Notes: a model not told the origin generated them from the letters alone. A stretch of DNA of 64,000 nt from Arthrobacter sp. fls2-241-R2A-200 (GCF_030209745.1 NZ_JARVRJ010000006.1:62001-126000), one strand, 5' to 3'; shown: positions 1 to 8,657, numbered from the stretch's first letter. Numbers and translations are program-made.

Positions 1-2
1 GC

Positions 3-338
3 GTGTACGCGGCCGTTCTGGCTTTGGTGTGTGTAGCCCTTTCCTGGATGCTCGTCCAGACGCTTTTCACGCTCCGGTACGCCGAGCTTTACTACAGTTC
101 GAATAAAGGCACCGGCGGGAAGCCGGGCGGCATCAGCTTCAACCAGGACAGGCCACCGCAGTACACCGATTTCGCCTACCTGGCCACCAGCCTGGGCATG
201 ACCTACCAAGTGTCGGACACCAATCTGGAAAACCATCGGATCCGAGCCGAAGCCATGAAGCATGGCTTGCTGTCCTACCTCTTCGGCACGGTAATCCTCG
301 CCGTCACCATCAACTTGGTCATCGGACTGGCCCAGTAG
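3..338 (+). CDS. DUF1345 family membrane protein, C-terminal part (5' end outside window)
   Basis: Partial gene entering from the left edge; the GTG at position 3 is probably an internal valine codon. The visible 111 residues contain a membrane segment at about residues 4-24, a loop with GGISF and PPQYTDFAY, the block GMTYQVSDTNL, and a final membrane helix at about residues 88-109. This order is typical of the C-terminus of DUF1345 proteins (PF07077), predicted multi-pass membrane proteins of unknown function. It converges with the permease at 430 across a strong hairpin. The family call rests on remembered motifs; the biochemical role is unknown. Confidence 0.75.
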   Translation: MYAAVLALVCVALSWMLVQTLFTLRYAELYYSSNKGTGGKPGGISFNQDRPPQYTDFAYLATSLGMTYQVSDTNLENHRIRAEAMKHGLLSYLFGTVILAVTINLVIGLAQ

Positions 339-366
339 CCATCCGGCAAGTCCACTGACAACCAAA

Positions 367-410
367 AACCCAGCAGCCGCCGTCGAACGTTCGACGGCGG
401 CTGCTGGGTT
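367..410. terminator. Perfect palindromic hairpin between convergent genes
   Basis: A 44-nt perfect palindrome (22-bp arms, no fixed loop) fills the gap between the DUF1345 gene and the convergent permease gene. It is flanked by a short A run on the left (364-368). Position between two converging stop codons suggests a bidirectional intrinsic terminator, although the T tract is very short on the plus strand (gggtt). Confidence 0.7.
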
Positions 411-429
411 AGGCGGTTGGTGCCAGGGA

Positions 430-1848
430 TTACGACGTCGGCCCTGCGCCGACCCCTGCGCCCTCGGTTTCGGTGCTGCTCGCACCGGTGTCCAAGCGGC
501 TGTTCCGGCGGCGGTACCGCACGACGCCGATGACGACCACCACGGCAGCCAGCGCCAGCGAGAGGAACAGGGATTCCCGCGTGGATTCAATAATGATCAT
601 TCCGATGATGAGCGCCACGATGCTGCCGATGGAGATCCAGGTGAGGTACGGGAAGAGCCACATCTTGAGTTCAAGTTGCTCGGCAGCGGCTCCCATTCGC
701 CTGCGGAGGATGAGCTGGGAGGCGGCGATGACGAGCCACACGAACAGCGCAATGGCACCGGAGGTGTTCACCAGGAACAAGAACACTGTGTCCGGGGCAA
801 TGTAGTTCAGGCCCACGGTGATGAACCCAACCACGGTGGAAGCCAATACTGCTGCAGCCGGAACGCCCCGCTTGGAGATCTTCATCCACGACTTGGGCGC
901 GTCACCGCGCTGGGAGAGGGAGAACAGCATGCGGCTGGCAGTGTAGAGACCCGAGTTCAGGCAGGAGAGCACCGAGGTCAGGACAACGATGTCCATGATG
1001 GTGCCGGCTCCCGGGATTCCGTAGAGCTCAATGACGGCCACATAGGGGCTCTTGGCAACGGAAGCGCTGTTCCACGGCAGTAGCGTCACCACAATGGCGA
1101 TCGAACCGATGTAGAAGATCAGGATGCGCCAAACAGTGGACTTCACGGCCTTTTTGACGGCGTCCACGGGGTTCTCGGATTCTCCGGCCGCGATGGTGGC
1201 GATTTCCGCGCCGAAGAAGGAGAAAACCACCACGAGGATGCCGGCGAGCACCGCTCCCGGACCGCTGGGCATGAAGCCGCCCTTATCCAGGAGGTTGCTG
1301 ACGCCGGGCGCCGGAACGCCTGGGATGAGGCCGAGGATGGCCGCGATCCCGGCGAGGAGGAAGATGACGATTGCCGTGACCTTGATGGAGGCGAACCAGA
1401 ACTCGAACTCGCCGTAGGATTTCACGGATCCAAGGTTGGTCAGTGTCAGGAGGACCATCAGCAGCAGCGCCCAAACCCACTGATCCACGCCGGGAACCCA
1501 GCGGTGCATGATGGCCGCACCCGCAGTGGCCTCGATGCCAAGAACAATGATCCAGAACCAGGCATAGAGCCAGCCGATACTAAAACCGGCCCAGCGGCCC
1601 AGGGCTTTGTCTGCGTAGGTGGAGAATGAGCCGGTTTCCGGGTTGGCTGCAGCCATCTCGCCCAGCATGCGCATCACGAGGATGACAACCAGGCCGGCAG
1701 CGAGGTAGGCAACGAGGATCCCCGGGCCGGCTTGCTGGATGGCAGCGCCGGAGCCGACGAAAAGCCCTGCACCGATCACGCCGGCGATGGCGATCATGGA
1801 GAGGTGCCGCGGCTTCAGGGACTTGGAAAGCTGTTGGTCAGCGTGCAT
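430..1848 (-). CDS. APC superfamily amino-acid permease (GabP/AnsP-like)
   Basis: A 472-residue integral membrane transporter of the amino acid-polyamine-organocation superfamily, expected to have 12 helices and to import an amino acid or GABA with protons. The first helix carries the family signature AGVIGAGLFVGSG. MLGEMAAANPETGSF and the block around FFGAEIATIAAGESENP are characteristic of the amino-acid transporter (AAT) branch. I place the start at the ATG at 1848 (MHADQQLSK), with AAAGGACGG upstream. A GTG at 1884 gives 12 more residues but has no Shine-Dalgarno. Substrate cannot be read from sequence; the GabP-like label is an impression. It is transcribed alone, with roughly 220 bp of upstream non-coding DNA. 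Confidence 0.85.
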   Translation of the reverse strand: MHADQQLSKSLKPRHLSMIAIAGVIGAGLFVGSGAAIQQAGPGILVAYLAAGLVVILVMRMLGEMAAANPETGSFSTYADKALGRWAGFSIGWLYAWFWIIVLGIEATAGAAIMHRWVPGVDQWVWALLLMVLLTLTNLGSVKSYGEFEFWFASIKVTAIVIFLLAGIAAILGLIPGVPAPGVSNLLDKGGFMPSGPGAVLAGILVVVFSFFGAEIATIAAGESENPVDAVKKAVKSTVWRILIFYIGSIAIVVTLLPWNSASVAKSPYVAVIELYGIPGAGTIMDIVVLTSVLSCLNSGLYTASRMLFSLSQRGDAPKSWMKISKRGVPAAAVLASTVVGFITVGLNYIAPDTVFLFLVNTSGAIALFVWLVIAASQLILRRRMGAAAEQLELKMWLFPYLTWISIGSIVALIIGMIIIESTRESLFLSLALAAVVVVIGVVRYRRRNSRLDTGASSTETEGAGVGAGPTS

Positions 1849-2071
1849 GGATTGGCGCCGTCCTTTAGGTTTGAGGTAGGCCACAGTGGTGTGCCACGGG
1901 CCACATGACTAGATCACGCTAACGTGCCGGGACCGAGCGGGTACTGTGCGACCAAACATTTTGCCTGTGCTCGAATTGGCACGCCCGCACAAAAAGTATG
2001 ATTTTAGGAAACAGGTGTTTCATCAGGGGAATCGACATCCCCGCCCTGAAGCGAGTGCTTGATGCTTTGCC

Positions 2072-3388
2072 TCAGGCGCCTGCGCGGAAGAACACCTCAA
2101 GGACGTCGGTCAGGAACCGTGGATCCCGAACTCCGCAAAGTTCGCGTGCCGAATGCATCGACAGGAGCGGAACGCCGACGTCGACTGTTCGAATACCCAA
2201 ACGGGTGGCGGTCAGCGGCCCGATCGTAGAGCCGCAGGGCAGATCGTTATTGGAGACGAACTCTTGGTACGGCACGCCGGCCGCTTCGCAAAGCTTGGCC
2301 CAGACAGCCGCGCCCGGGGCATCAGTGGCGTAGCGCTGGTTGGCGTTGATCTTCAGCAACGGCCCGCCGTTGAGAACCGGGCGGTTCACGGGATCGTGCC
2401 TCTCGGGATAGTTCGGATGGACAGCATGACCGGCATCCGCTGACACGCAGAACGACGCCGCAAGGGCCCGCCGCCGCTCGCTCACGGATGCACCAAGGCC
2501 GTCCGAGACGCGCGTCAAAATGTCCTCGAGAATAGGCCCGCAGGCGCCGGAGCGGGAATTCGAGCCGAGCTCCTCGTGGTCGAAAGCTGCCAGTACTGCG
2601 ATGGGCCCGCTGGTTGGTTCGGTTGCGGCATGCGCGATCAAGGCGACCAGCCCGGCATGGGTCGAGGAGAGGTTGTCCAGGCGCCCGGACGCAAAGAACT
2701 CGCTGTTGGCCCCGAAAACCGCGGGGGCCTGCGTGTCTGCCACTACGACGTCGTACCCGGCGATCCGGGCCGGATCCACAGTGGCGCCTTGAACGCGATC
2801 GGCGAGCACCGCCAGCAGATCCGCCCCATCGGCACCTTCATCCCCGGCCTGGCCGAAGATGGGGTTCATGTGTTGCTGCTTTGACAGCAGCAATCCGTTG
2901 TCATTGACTCCCCGGTCCAAGTGGATGGCCAGTTGCGGGAAGCGGAGGAGCGGTCCAGTGGCGGTGAGGTGCTCGGTGCCGTCAAGTAGGACCAGGCGGC
3001 CGGCAAGCTGGAGCTCCCGGTCCAGCCACGAGTTCAGGAGTGGGCCGCCATAGACTTCGACGCCGGCCTGAAGCCAGCCGAACTTGGCAGTGGTGGGTTT
3101 GGGCTTGAGTTTGAAGGAGGGTGAATCGGTGTGGGCACCCAAAATGTTGAAACCGGTGGTTGGTCCTGCGCCTTCGGGGGTCAGCCACGCTACCAGCGCA
3201 CCGTCCCGGACAATGTAGAACTTGCCGGCCCCGCCGGCCCACGGTTCCAACTCGTCCAAGCGTGTGAATCCGGCGGCATCCAGCCTGCGGGCAGCTTCGT
3301 GGACAGCGTGGAAGCTCGACGGCGACGCCGCCACATACGCGCCGAGGTCCTGGATGTGGGCATCTGCTGCGGAGGCATTCGAAGACAT
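2072..3388 (-). CDS. apeB: M18 family aminopeptidase
   Basis: A 438-residue cytosolic dinuclear-zinc aminopeptidase that removes N-terminal acidic or neutral residues from peptides. Metal-site motifs of family M18 are visible: GAHTDSP at residues 84-90, FDHEELGS in the middle, and SMHSARE near the C-terminus. HPNYPERHDP, with a second conserved histidine, is also present. Length matches the usual 420-450 residues. The start is the ATG at 3388 (MSSNASAAD). It is divergent from the NIF3-like/cyclase group, with 134 bp between the two starts. Motifs are seen; activity and zinc use are family knowledge. Confidence 0.9.
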   Translation of the reverse strand: MSSNASAADAHIQDLGAYVAASPSSFHAVHEAARRLDAAGFTRLDELEPWAGGAGKFYIVRDGALVAWLTPEGAGPTTGFNILGAHTDSPSFKLKPKPTTAKFGWLQAGVEVYGGPLLNSWLDRELQLAGRLVLLDGTEHLTATGPLLRFPQLAIHLDRGVNDNGLLLSKQQHMNPIFGQAGDEGADGADLLAVLADRVQGATVDPARIAGYDVVVADTQAPAVFGANSEFFASGRLDNLSSTHAGLVALIAHAATEPTSGPIAVLAAFDHEELGSNSRSGACGPILEDILTRVSDGLGASVSERRRALAASFCVSADAGHAVHPNYPERHDPVNRPVLNGGPLLKINANQRYATDAPGAAVWAKLCEAAGVPYQEFVSNNDLPCGSTIGPLTATRLGIRTVDVGVPLLSMHSARELCGVRDPRFLTDVLEVFFRAGA

Positions 3389-3522
3389 TCACCGAGTCTA
3401 GCCGCGCATGGTCTAAGGCACCTCAATCGTCAGGTATGTGCAGTATGAACATTTCCATATGCTTGTAATGCCCATCACAATGTGCCACGATAGCGCCAGC
3501 AGCTCATCTCGGAAGGCTCCTC

Positions 3523-3984
3523 ATGAACATTGAACTAAAACAAGTCCGCAAGCTCCGCATCCATTGGCCCATTGAGGTTGGAACGATGACGCAGCTGGCC
3601 GGTGGCAACCTCACGGCGTTGGAAGCCGACGCCGGGATTGCTTTGCTGCTGCAAACTCTCGCGGACATCCCTGAGTTGGGCGGTTTCGGCAACTACCACC
3701 ATGTTTTCGAGTCCTCCGCCGGGTTCGAAGGTTTCACCGTTGCCGAAGGCGCCAACCCCACCTTGGGGCTGGTGGGACAACGAACCATTTCGCCAACGTT
3801 CGTTTTCACAACGTACTTTGACTACGCCATGAGCGAGGCAGAGGTCCAGGACATGATCCAACAGATTGTCCGCATTCATCCATGGGAAGTTCCGGTTATC
3901 GAAATTTCCGGACCCATCAGCGTCTCCACCAGCGTTGAGGCACCGGCTTTCGGCATGCCGGCTGTCGAAAGCCGGGTGGCCTGA
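3523..3984 (+). CDS. Stand-alone NIF3/CutA-like domain protein, function unknown
   Basis: A 153-residue protein that I do not recognise as a named family as a whole. Residues about 52-130 match the pattern of the ferredoxin-like insert domain of NIF3/YqfO proteins: GFGNYHHVFESSAGFEGF, then EGANPTLGLVGQR, a beta-rich stretch, and a C-terminal IHPWEVPVIEI that corresponds to the HPYEEPAY signature of that domain. The metal-binding NIF3 core is absent, so this is the insert domain on its own with an N-terminal extension. A Shine-Dalgarno-like AAGG lies at 3512-3515. Its stop codon overlaps the start of the cyclase gene (TGATG), implying translational coupling and a shared role. A sensory or trimer-forming CutA-like function is only a guess. 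Confidence 0.6.
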   Translation: MNIELKQVRKLRIHWPIEVGTMTQLAGGNLTALEADAGIALLLQTLADIPELGGFGNYHHVFESSAGFEGFTVAEGANPTLGLVGQRTISPTFVFTTYFDYAMSEAEVQDMIQQIVRIHPWEVPVIEISGPISVSTSVEAPAFGMPAVESRVA

Positions 3985-4733
3985 TGCAGGGCACGTCTCC
4001 CCGGTTGTGGGCCGACTTGGCGGCGCTCTTGAAGGGCCGTACCTACACGGACCTTACCCATGCGTTCCACCCGGGCCAGCCACGGTTCGCGGCATTCCCC
4101 GATGAAACCCGCGAAGCCCTCTTCGACATAGAGAAGGGGGATGGCTTCACAGCCCATCGGTACTCGATCGTGGGTCAGTGGGGCACCCACGTCGATCCGC
4201 CGTCGCACTTCATCCGGGGCGGCTTGACCCTGGACAAGATTCCTGTCGAACAGATGCTGCTGCCGTTGGTAGTCATAGATATCAGCCAACGCGTGGACGC
4301 CAATCCTGATGCGACGCCCACCCTTGCGGACGTGCAGGGTTGGGAAGCCCGGAACGGGGACATCCCCGAGGGTTCGTTCGTGGCACTTCGCACAGGATGG
4401 AGCCGGCGGTGGCCGGACCCCGAGGCGATGGCAAACAAGGATGCAGCGGGTATCAGCCATACTCCTGGCTGGTCGCACGAGGTTCTCAAGTACTTGATCG
4501 AAACCCGGCACGTGTCCGCCGTGGGTCATGAGCAGACCGATACCGATCCCGGCATCGCGACCTCCCGGCAGGACTTCAGCCTGGAAACCTACGTGCTCGC
4601 CCAAGGAAAGTGGCAGATCGAACTCCTGGCTAATCTGGACGGTGTTCCAGAGGCAGGCGCGATCATGATCGCCACGTGGGCCAAACCGTTGGGAGGCAGC
4701 GGCTTTCCGGCCAGGGTCTTCGCGATCCACTGA
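3984..4733 (+). CDS. Cyclase-family metal-dependent hydrolase (kynurenine formamidase-like)
   Basis: A 249-residue protein of the putative cyclase superfamily (PF04199), which includes KynB, isatin hydrolase and other manganese or zinc hydrolases. The family motif HxGTHxDxPxH is represented by GQWGTHVDPPSHF near residue 60. There are further family blocks, DLTHAFHPGQ near residue 20 and ALRTGWSRRW, and a C-terminal NLDGVPEAGAIMIA stretch. The start ATG overlaps the stop of the NIF3-like gene. An IclR regulator follows 29 bp downstream, a common arrangement for catabolic hydrolases. Substrate is unknown: kynurenine, an isatin-like compound or another aromatic or carboxyl ester are all possible. 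No kynureninase or dioxygenase gene lies nearby, which argues against a classical kynurenine pathway. Confidence 0.8.
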   Translation: MQGTSPRLWADLAALLKGRTYTDLTHAFHPGQPRFAAFPDETREALFDIEKGDGFTAHRYSIVGQWGTHVDPPSHFIRGGLTLDKIPVEQMLLPLVVIDISQRVDANPDATPTLADVQGWEARNGDIPEGSFVALRTGWSRRWPDPEAMANKDAAGISHTPGWSHEVLKYLIETRHVSAVGHEQTDTDPGIATSRQDFSLETYVLAQGKWQIELLANLDGVPEAGAIMIATWAKPLGGSGFPARVFAIH

Positions 4734-4750
4734 CGCGGGATGGGTGTGGC

Positions 4751-4756
4751 TAGAAT
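4751..4756 (+). promoter_or_regulatory. Candidate -10 element of a leaderless promoter for the IclR gene
   Basis: TAGAAT lies six bases upstream of the ATG at 4763, the spacing expected when transcription starts at the first base of the start codon. No Shine-Dalgarno is present between it and the ATG. No good -35 hexamer is obvious. Confidence 0.45.
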
Positions 4757-4762
4757 CGAGCC

Positions 4763-5551
4763 ATGTCAAAGACCTCCAGCATGGGCCGCGGGATGATGGC
4801 CATCCTCGCCCTCGGGGCCCGTCATGCGCAAGGGTACGACGGCGGTTCGGTCGCCGACATCGCGGCCCAGCTGGATAAAGACCGCAGCCAAGTGTCAAGG
4901 AGCCTCAAGGGTGCCCAGCTGGAGGGCTTCCTGGCCCGTAATGACCAGCGGAACTACAGCTTGGATTGGTCCATCCTGACGGACGCCCAGCTCGTTACGG
5001 AGCAACGGCTCCGGACCGACGGCCTCACCGCGCTGGAGGGCTTGGCCACCGAAACCAACGAGGCCTGCTTTTTGGGAGTGCTCAGCGGAAACAGCACCGT
5101 GACCATCGCTGAGCATGTTCCCGCGAGTGCCAACCTCGTGGGTTCCTGGCTGGGACGCCCCTACCCTGCCTACTGCAGCGACGCCGGCCAGGCCCTGCTA
5201 TGGGATACGCCCGACCACGAGGTCCGCAAAGTCTTCGAATCCGTGGAGTTCCTGAAGCATGGACCCAACACCCCCCGCTCCGTGGATGACTTCCTGGACC
5301 GCCTCAGGACCTCCCGCGCCCGTGGCTACTCCATAGTTGACGAGGAAGCCGAACCCGGCCTGTATTCCCTCGCCGCTCCCATCCGGGATTTCAAGGGCGA
5401 GGTTGCCGCCGCGATACAGATCGTCGGCCCTAAGTCCCGCATGGAGCCACTGAGGGAGAGCCACGCCGTCGTACTGAACTCCTGGCGGGATTGGCTCGAA
5501 TCAACTGTTGGGGGACCAGCAGATACCAGTCCGGATATTTTCGGGAGTTGA
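4763..5551 (+). CDS. IclR family transcriptional regulator
   Basis: A 262-residue DNA-binding regulator. The N-terminal winged helix covers about residues 1-65 (VADIAAQLDKDRSQVSRSLK is the recognition region). The IclR effector-binding domain follows, with the conserved AYCSDAGQALLW, RARGYSIVDEEAEPGLYSLA and final hydrophobic sheet. A TAGAAT -10 element at 4751-4756 ends six bases before the ATG, so a leaderless transcript independent of the upstream hydrolase is likely. It probably controls the neighbouring cyclase/NIF3-like pair in response to a small organic acid; that link is inferred from adjacency. Its end is only 6 bp from the convergent metallophosphoesterase. Confidence 0.88.
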   Translation: MSKTSSMGRGMMAILALGARHAQGYDGGSVADIAAQLDKDRSQVSRSLKGAQLEGFLARNDQRNYSLDWSILTDAQLVTEQRLRTDGLTALEGLATETNEACFLGVLSGNSTVTIAEHVPASANLVGSWLGRPYPAYCSDAGQALLWDTPDHEVRKVFESVEFLKHGPNTPRSVDDFLDRLRTSRARGYSIVDEEAEPGLYSLAAPIRDFKGEVAAAIQIVGPKSRMEPLRESHAVVLNSWRDWLESTVGGPADTSPDIFGS

Positions 5552-5557
5552 GCAGCG

Positions 5558-6634
5558 CTAGGAAGCCGGGTGCGTGAACGGAACGCGATCGAACGAAATG
5601 ACGTCTGATGAGTCACCGGGATTCACGGTGACTTTCAGCCAGTCCTTGGCATTGTTGGAGCCGTCCACCGTGACCCGGGTCAGGTTCTTCGCTGCCGTGG
5701 CTTGGCCATAAAAGGACAACCACGACGAGCCGGCCGCCAAAGGGTGGTCCTGGTTATAGACGTGGCTGTCTCCATTGATCAGGTAGACCGGCCCTCCGAA
5801 GGAGTTCGATTCCTCGATCAGGGTCTGCACCAGGGGCTTGAAAGCGCCAAAGTCCGCCTGGCTCGGGGCAGCGACCGTAGGGTCGAACATATCCGCCTGA
5901 GTCATCACGACGACGGCACGGTCACCGTTGTTTCGTGCGGTGCGGAAGGTGTCCTTCAACTCCTCGATGTCGGCCCGGGTCCGCGTCTGAACCTCACTCA
6001 CTTGGGCGGTGGTGGGCTGGGTTTGGCCAAGGCCCGTCCAAGGCAACATCGAGTTGTCGCTGCCGGGGATATTGACGGCTGTGAAGGCAACCTCGTGCTT
6101 GCGGAAGCTGACGTTCTCGGGGAAGCCCTCCTTGGCTTGCGACTTCACCTGCATCGGTGCGCCAAGCGTGACGCCGGGCTTGGGAAAGAAGGTTTCCCGG
6201 ACCTTGGCCAGCCTTTCAAGGGGGTTGTAGGCTCCGTTGTTCGGGCGATGGCAATCTGTCCATTCGTTGTCCCCCGGAGTGTAGACAAGCGGGGCCGTGA
6301 AGCTGTCAAAGTTGCTTTTGATGGCGTCGAAGTACTGGTCTGTGCACTGGGAAGACCCGTTCTTGATGTCACCTACGTGGGCGACGAAGCTCAGTTCCTT
6401 GTGCGCGTTGAGATCCTGGATGTAGGAAGGGAACGCTTGGATTTCGGCGGCACCATACGGCACGTCCCCGATCACTCCGAAGCTGAACCCATCCGTGTTG
6501 CCTTGGTGTCCGTTCCCGTTCGGCTGTCCCGACGGGCCGCCGTCGTGGGCTGCAAGGGCGGGCGGGGCCAGCAGCGTCGCGGACAGTAGCGCGGCCCCGA
6601 CCGTTGCTATGGCGACTCTAGTCATTGAACGCAT
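5558..6634 (-). CDS. Secreted metallophosphoesterase
   Basis: A 358-residue exported phosphoesterase of the calcineurin-like superfamily. The start is the ATG at 6634, preceded by GAGGAG seven bases upstream; a longer frame to 6706 lacks this. Residues 1-28 form a Sec signal peptide with a probable cleavage site after LAPPALA. Metal-ligand motifs appear in the right order: FGVIGDVPYG (D), HVGDIKNG (GD), TPGDNEW (GDN-like) and LINGDSHVYN (GDSH). The phosphate monoester or diester substrate is unknown. The C-terminal region after the GDSH block is a short beta-rich tail (VTVDGSNNAKDWLKVTV). Convergent with the IclR gene. Confidence 0.8.
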   Translation of the reverse strand: MRSMTRVAIATVGAALLSATLLAPPALAAHDGGPSGQPNGNGHQGNTDGFSFGVIGDVPYGAAEIQAFPSYIQDLNAHKELSFVAHVGDIKNGSSQCTDQYFDAIKSNFDSFTAPLVYTPGDNEWTDCHRPNNGAYNPLERLAKVRETFFPKPGVTLGAPMQVKSQAKEGFPENVSFRKHEVAFTAVNIPGSDNSMLPWTGLGQTQPTTAQVSEVQTRTRADIEELKDTFRTARNNGDRAVVVMTQADMFDPTVAAPSQADFGAFKPLVQTLIEESNSFGGPVYLINGDSHVYNQDHPLAAGSSWLSFYGQATAAKNLTRVTVDGSNNAKDWLKVTVNPGDSSDVISFDRVPFTHPAS

Positions 6635-6769
6635 GAAACTCTCCTCATCGTTGTCCGATACCGGGACGAGGCTATTGGGATGAGCTGAATGACAGGAGTC
6701 GCCCACGTGAATCTTTGCCCTTTGCCATGAAGCAAGATGTCATAACCTACGGTAGGGAAAGAGGGATTT

Positions 6770-7405
6770 GTGGTGATGACTGACGGAAAGGGTGCCACCT
6801 TGGAGAGCAACCGCTTGTTGCGTCGCGGGTTGGCCCTTGAATATGCCACCCTCGGCTGGAACGTGATCGGGTTGGGCATCCTGGCCGTGGCCGCCGTCGG
6901 TGCCTCCTCGCCGGCCCTGGCCGGATTCGGCCTGGATTCCCTGATCGAGGTCTTCGCCTCCGTAGTTGTGGTGTGGCAGCTTAAGGGTGTCCATGCTGAC
7001 CGTGAGGCGCGGGCCATGCGGTTGATCGGAGTGGCGTTCGCGGTTCTGGCTGCATACTTAGTGGTCCAGTTGGTCATTGTGATCGCCAGTGGTGTCCGGC
7101 CTTCCGGCTCGGCCTTGGGCATTGGATGGACGGCGCTGACACTCGTAGTGATGCTGGGCTTGGCTTGGGGAAAGATCCGCACGGGCCGTGTCATGGGCAA
7201 CCCGGTGCTGAGAGCGGAAGGCAAGATCACCCTGATCGATGCCTGCCTATCCGGCGCGGTCCTCATCGGGTTGGTCCTCAACGCATTGTTCGGGTGGTGG
7301 TGGGCGGACCCGCTGGCTGGGCTGGTCATCGTGTACTACGCCGTTCGCGAGGCTATGCACGCTTTGAAGCCTGAACCCGGGGCGCCCGGGGAAGCGACGG
7401 CATGA
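6770..7405 (+). CDS. CDF-like cation transporter membrane domain protein
   Basis: A 211-residue protein with about five membrane helices. The helix with GFGLDSLIEVFASVVVVWQL resembles the aspartate-bearing helix of cation diffusion facilitators, and a later LIDACLSGAVLIGL resembles the second metal-site helix with its conserved D. The soluble C-terminal domain of standard CDF exporters (about 300 residues) is missing. GTG at 6770 or ATG at 6776 could be the start; GAGGG precedes both. It overlaps the next gene by ATGA, so the two are translated together. Likely moves a divalent metal, but the short form makes this uncertain. Confidence 0.65.
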   Translation: MVMTDGKGATLESNRLLRRGLALEYATLGWNVIGLGILAVAAVGASSPALAGFGLDSLIEVFASVVVVWQLKGVHADREARAMRLIGVAFAVLAAYLVVQLVIVIASGVRPSGSALGIGWTALTLVVMLGLAWGKIRTGRVMGNPVLRAEGKITLIDACLSGAVLIGLVLNALFGWWWADPLAGLVIVYYAVREAMHALKPEPGAPGEATA

Positions 7406-7857
7406 ACTGGTGGGAACCGGTGATGGTTATCATCGGTGGCGTTGCGCTGATTTACGCGGTCCTACTGATCCTGCTGGCCGTTTACGCCCGGCGGCACCCG
7501 GAGACGGTAGGCATGAGGGAAGCACTCCGGTTGCTTCCCGACCTCCTCATCCTGTTGCGCCGGTTGACTGCTGATAGGACACTCCCGCGCGGCATCCGTA
7601 TCCGCTTGGTCCTACTGCTGGTCTATCTCGCCTCACCGATTGACCTGGTTCCGGATTTCCTGCCCGTACTTGGATACGCCGACGACGTCGTCATCGTGGC
7701 CCTCGTGCTGCGCTCGGTCATCCGCAAAGCAGGTGCCGGACCATTGGAGAAGCACTGGCCCGGCACCCCGGCGGGTCTCGCAATGATCGAACGCGTGGCC
7801 GGCATGTCGGCGACGCCTTCTGCTGGGCCCGGGACGGATGACTCCGGGAGGCAGTAG
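7402..7857 (+). CDS. DUF1232 (YkvA-like) membrane protein
   Basis: A 151-residue protein with an N-terminal membrane helix (about residues 7-28) and the DUF1232 core at about residues 62-100. The hallmark of that core is SPIDLVPDFLPVLGYADD, followed by a second hydrophobic helix. DUF1232 proteins are small membrane-associated proteins of unknown function. The start codon overlaps the upstream CDF-like stop (ATGA), so both belong to one transcript. The C-terminal 30 residues are Pro/Gly-rich and probably disordered. It converges with the IclR gene at 7869, with 11 bp between them. Confidence 0.8.
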   Translation: MNWWEPVMVIIGGVALIYAVLLILLAVYARRHPETVGMREALRLLPDLLILLRRLTADRTLPRGIRIRLVLLLVYLASPIDLVPDFLPVLGYADDVVIVALVLRSVIRKAGAGPLEKHWPGTPAGLAMIERVAGMSATPSAGPGTDDSGRQ

Positions 7858-7868
7858 GTTCCCGAACG

Positions 7869-8657
7869 CTACCCAGCACCCAGCCGTAGGGCAGCGGCGT
7901 GCAGGGCACCGGCGATGTCCACTTCGGCTTTTTCAATGCTGGTCCGCCCACCTAAAACGCTGATGGCAGCCACGACGCTGCCGGCGGGATTCCGAATCGG
8001 GACGGCGGCTTCCCATACGTCATGCTCGAATTCTTCCGCCGCCAGAACGAGTCCCCTCGGCCGATCCCGGTCCATAAGGTCACTGACCTCAGTGACTGAG
8101 TGGGCCGCCGCAGGACCGCCGACGCCGATGAAGTTGACGTCCCTGAGCAGGGAGTCGAGCTGGGCCCGGGAGTGGTCCCACAAGAGCGCACGCCCCGAGC
8201 CGGTGCACCAAACCGGCGTGACCATGCCCGGTTTGGCGAACCCGCCCAGTACTGAATTGTTGGTGGAAGAGCGCAGCAGGAGGACCCGGACACCCTCGCG
8301 AACAGAGAGCCGGGATCTCAGGCCAAAGGTAGATACCAGCGCCTCCATCTCAGCCGCTGATTCCCGGACCCAGCCGACATTGAGCGAGGCGGCCAAACTG
8401 AAAAACCGGGGGCCCGTCCGGAAAGGACCTCGCTCCACCCGTTCCAGCAGTCCCAGATCGCAAAGCTCCTGTGCCAACCGCGAAACGCGGCTCTGCTCCA
8501 TGTCCAGCTCCGCCGCCAGCTGGGAAACACCTAAAAGCTGGCGTCCCTGCTTTTCGCGGTCCGTTACCATCCGAACGAGGCGAAGGCCCTGAGCCAACGA
8601 GGACGCCTCGGGTGATCCCTCCAAGAAACGGCTCCTTCCGAAAAGCGCTTCGGCCAT
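7869..8657 (-). CDS. IclR family transcriptional regulator (divergent branch)
   Basis: A 262-residue IclR-type regulator. The N-terminal helix-turn-helix lies around residues 45-75 (VSQLAAELDMEQSRVSRLAQ), followed by a wing (LLERVERGPFRTGPRFFSLA). The effector domain has WCTGSGRALLW and DRPRGLVLAAEEFEHDVWEAA. It reads in the same direction as the permease gene upstream at 8705-10159. The 47-bp gap suggests co-transcription with it and control of an amino-acid uptake or degradation function. Effector unknown. Confidence 0.8.
   Translation of the reverse strand: MAEALFGRSRFLEGSPEASSLAQGLRLVRMVTDREKQGRQLLGVSQLAAELDMEQSRVSRLAQELCDLGLLERVERGPFRTGPRFFSLAASLNVGWVRESAAEMEALVSTFGLRSRLSVREGVRVLLLRSSTNNSVLGGFAKPGMVTPVWCTGSGRALLWDHSRAQLDSLLRDVNFIGVGGPAAAHSVTEVSDLMDRDRPRGLVLAAEEFEHDVWEAAVPIRNPAGSVVAAISVLGGRTSIEKAEVDIAGALHAAALRLGAG

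Noticed and set aside
5702..6589. 295-codon open frame antisense to the metallophosphoesterase
   Set aside because: The opposite strand has a signal peptide, metal motifs and a ribosome site; this frame has none.
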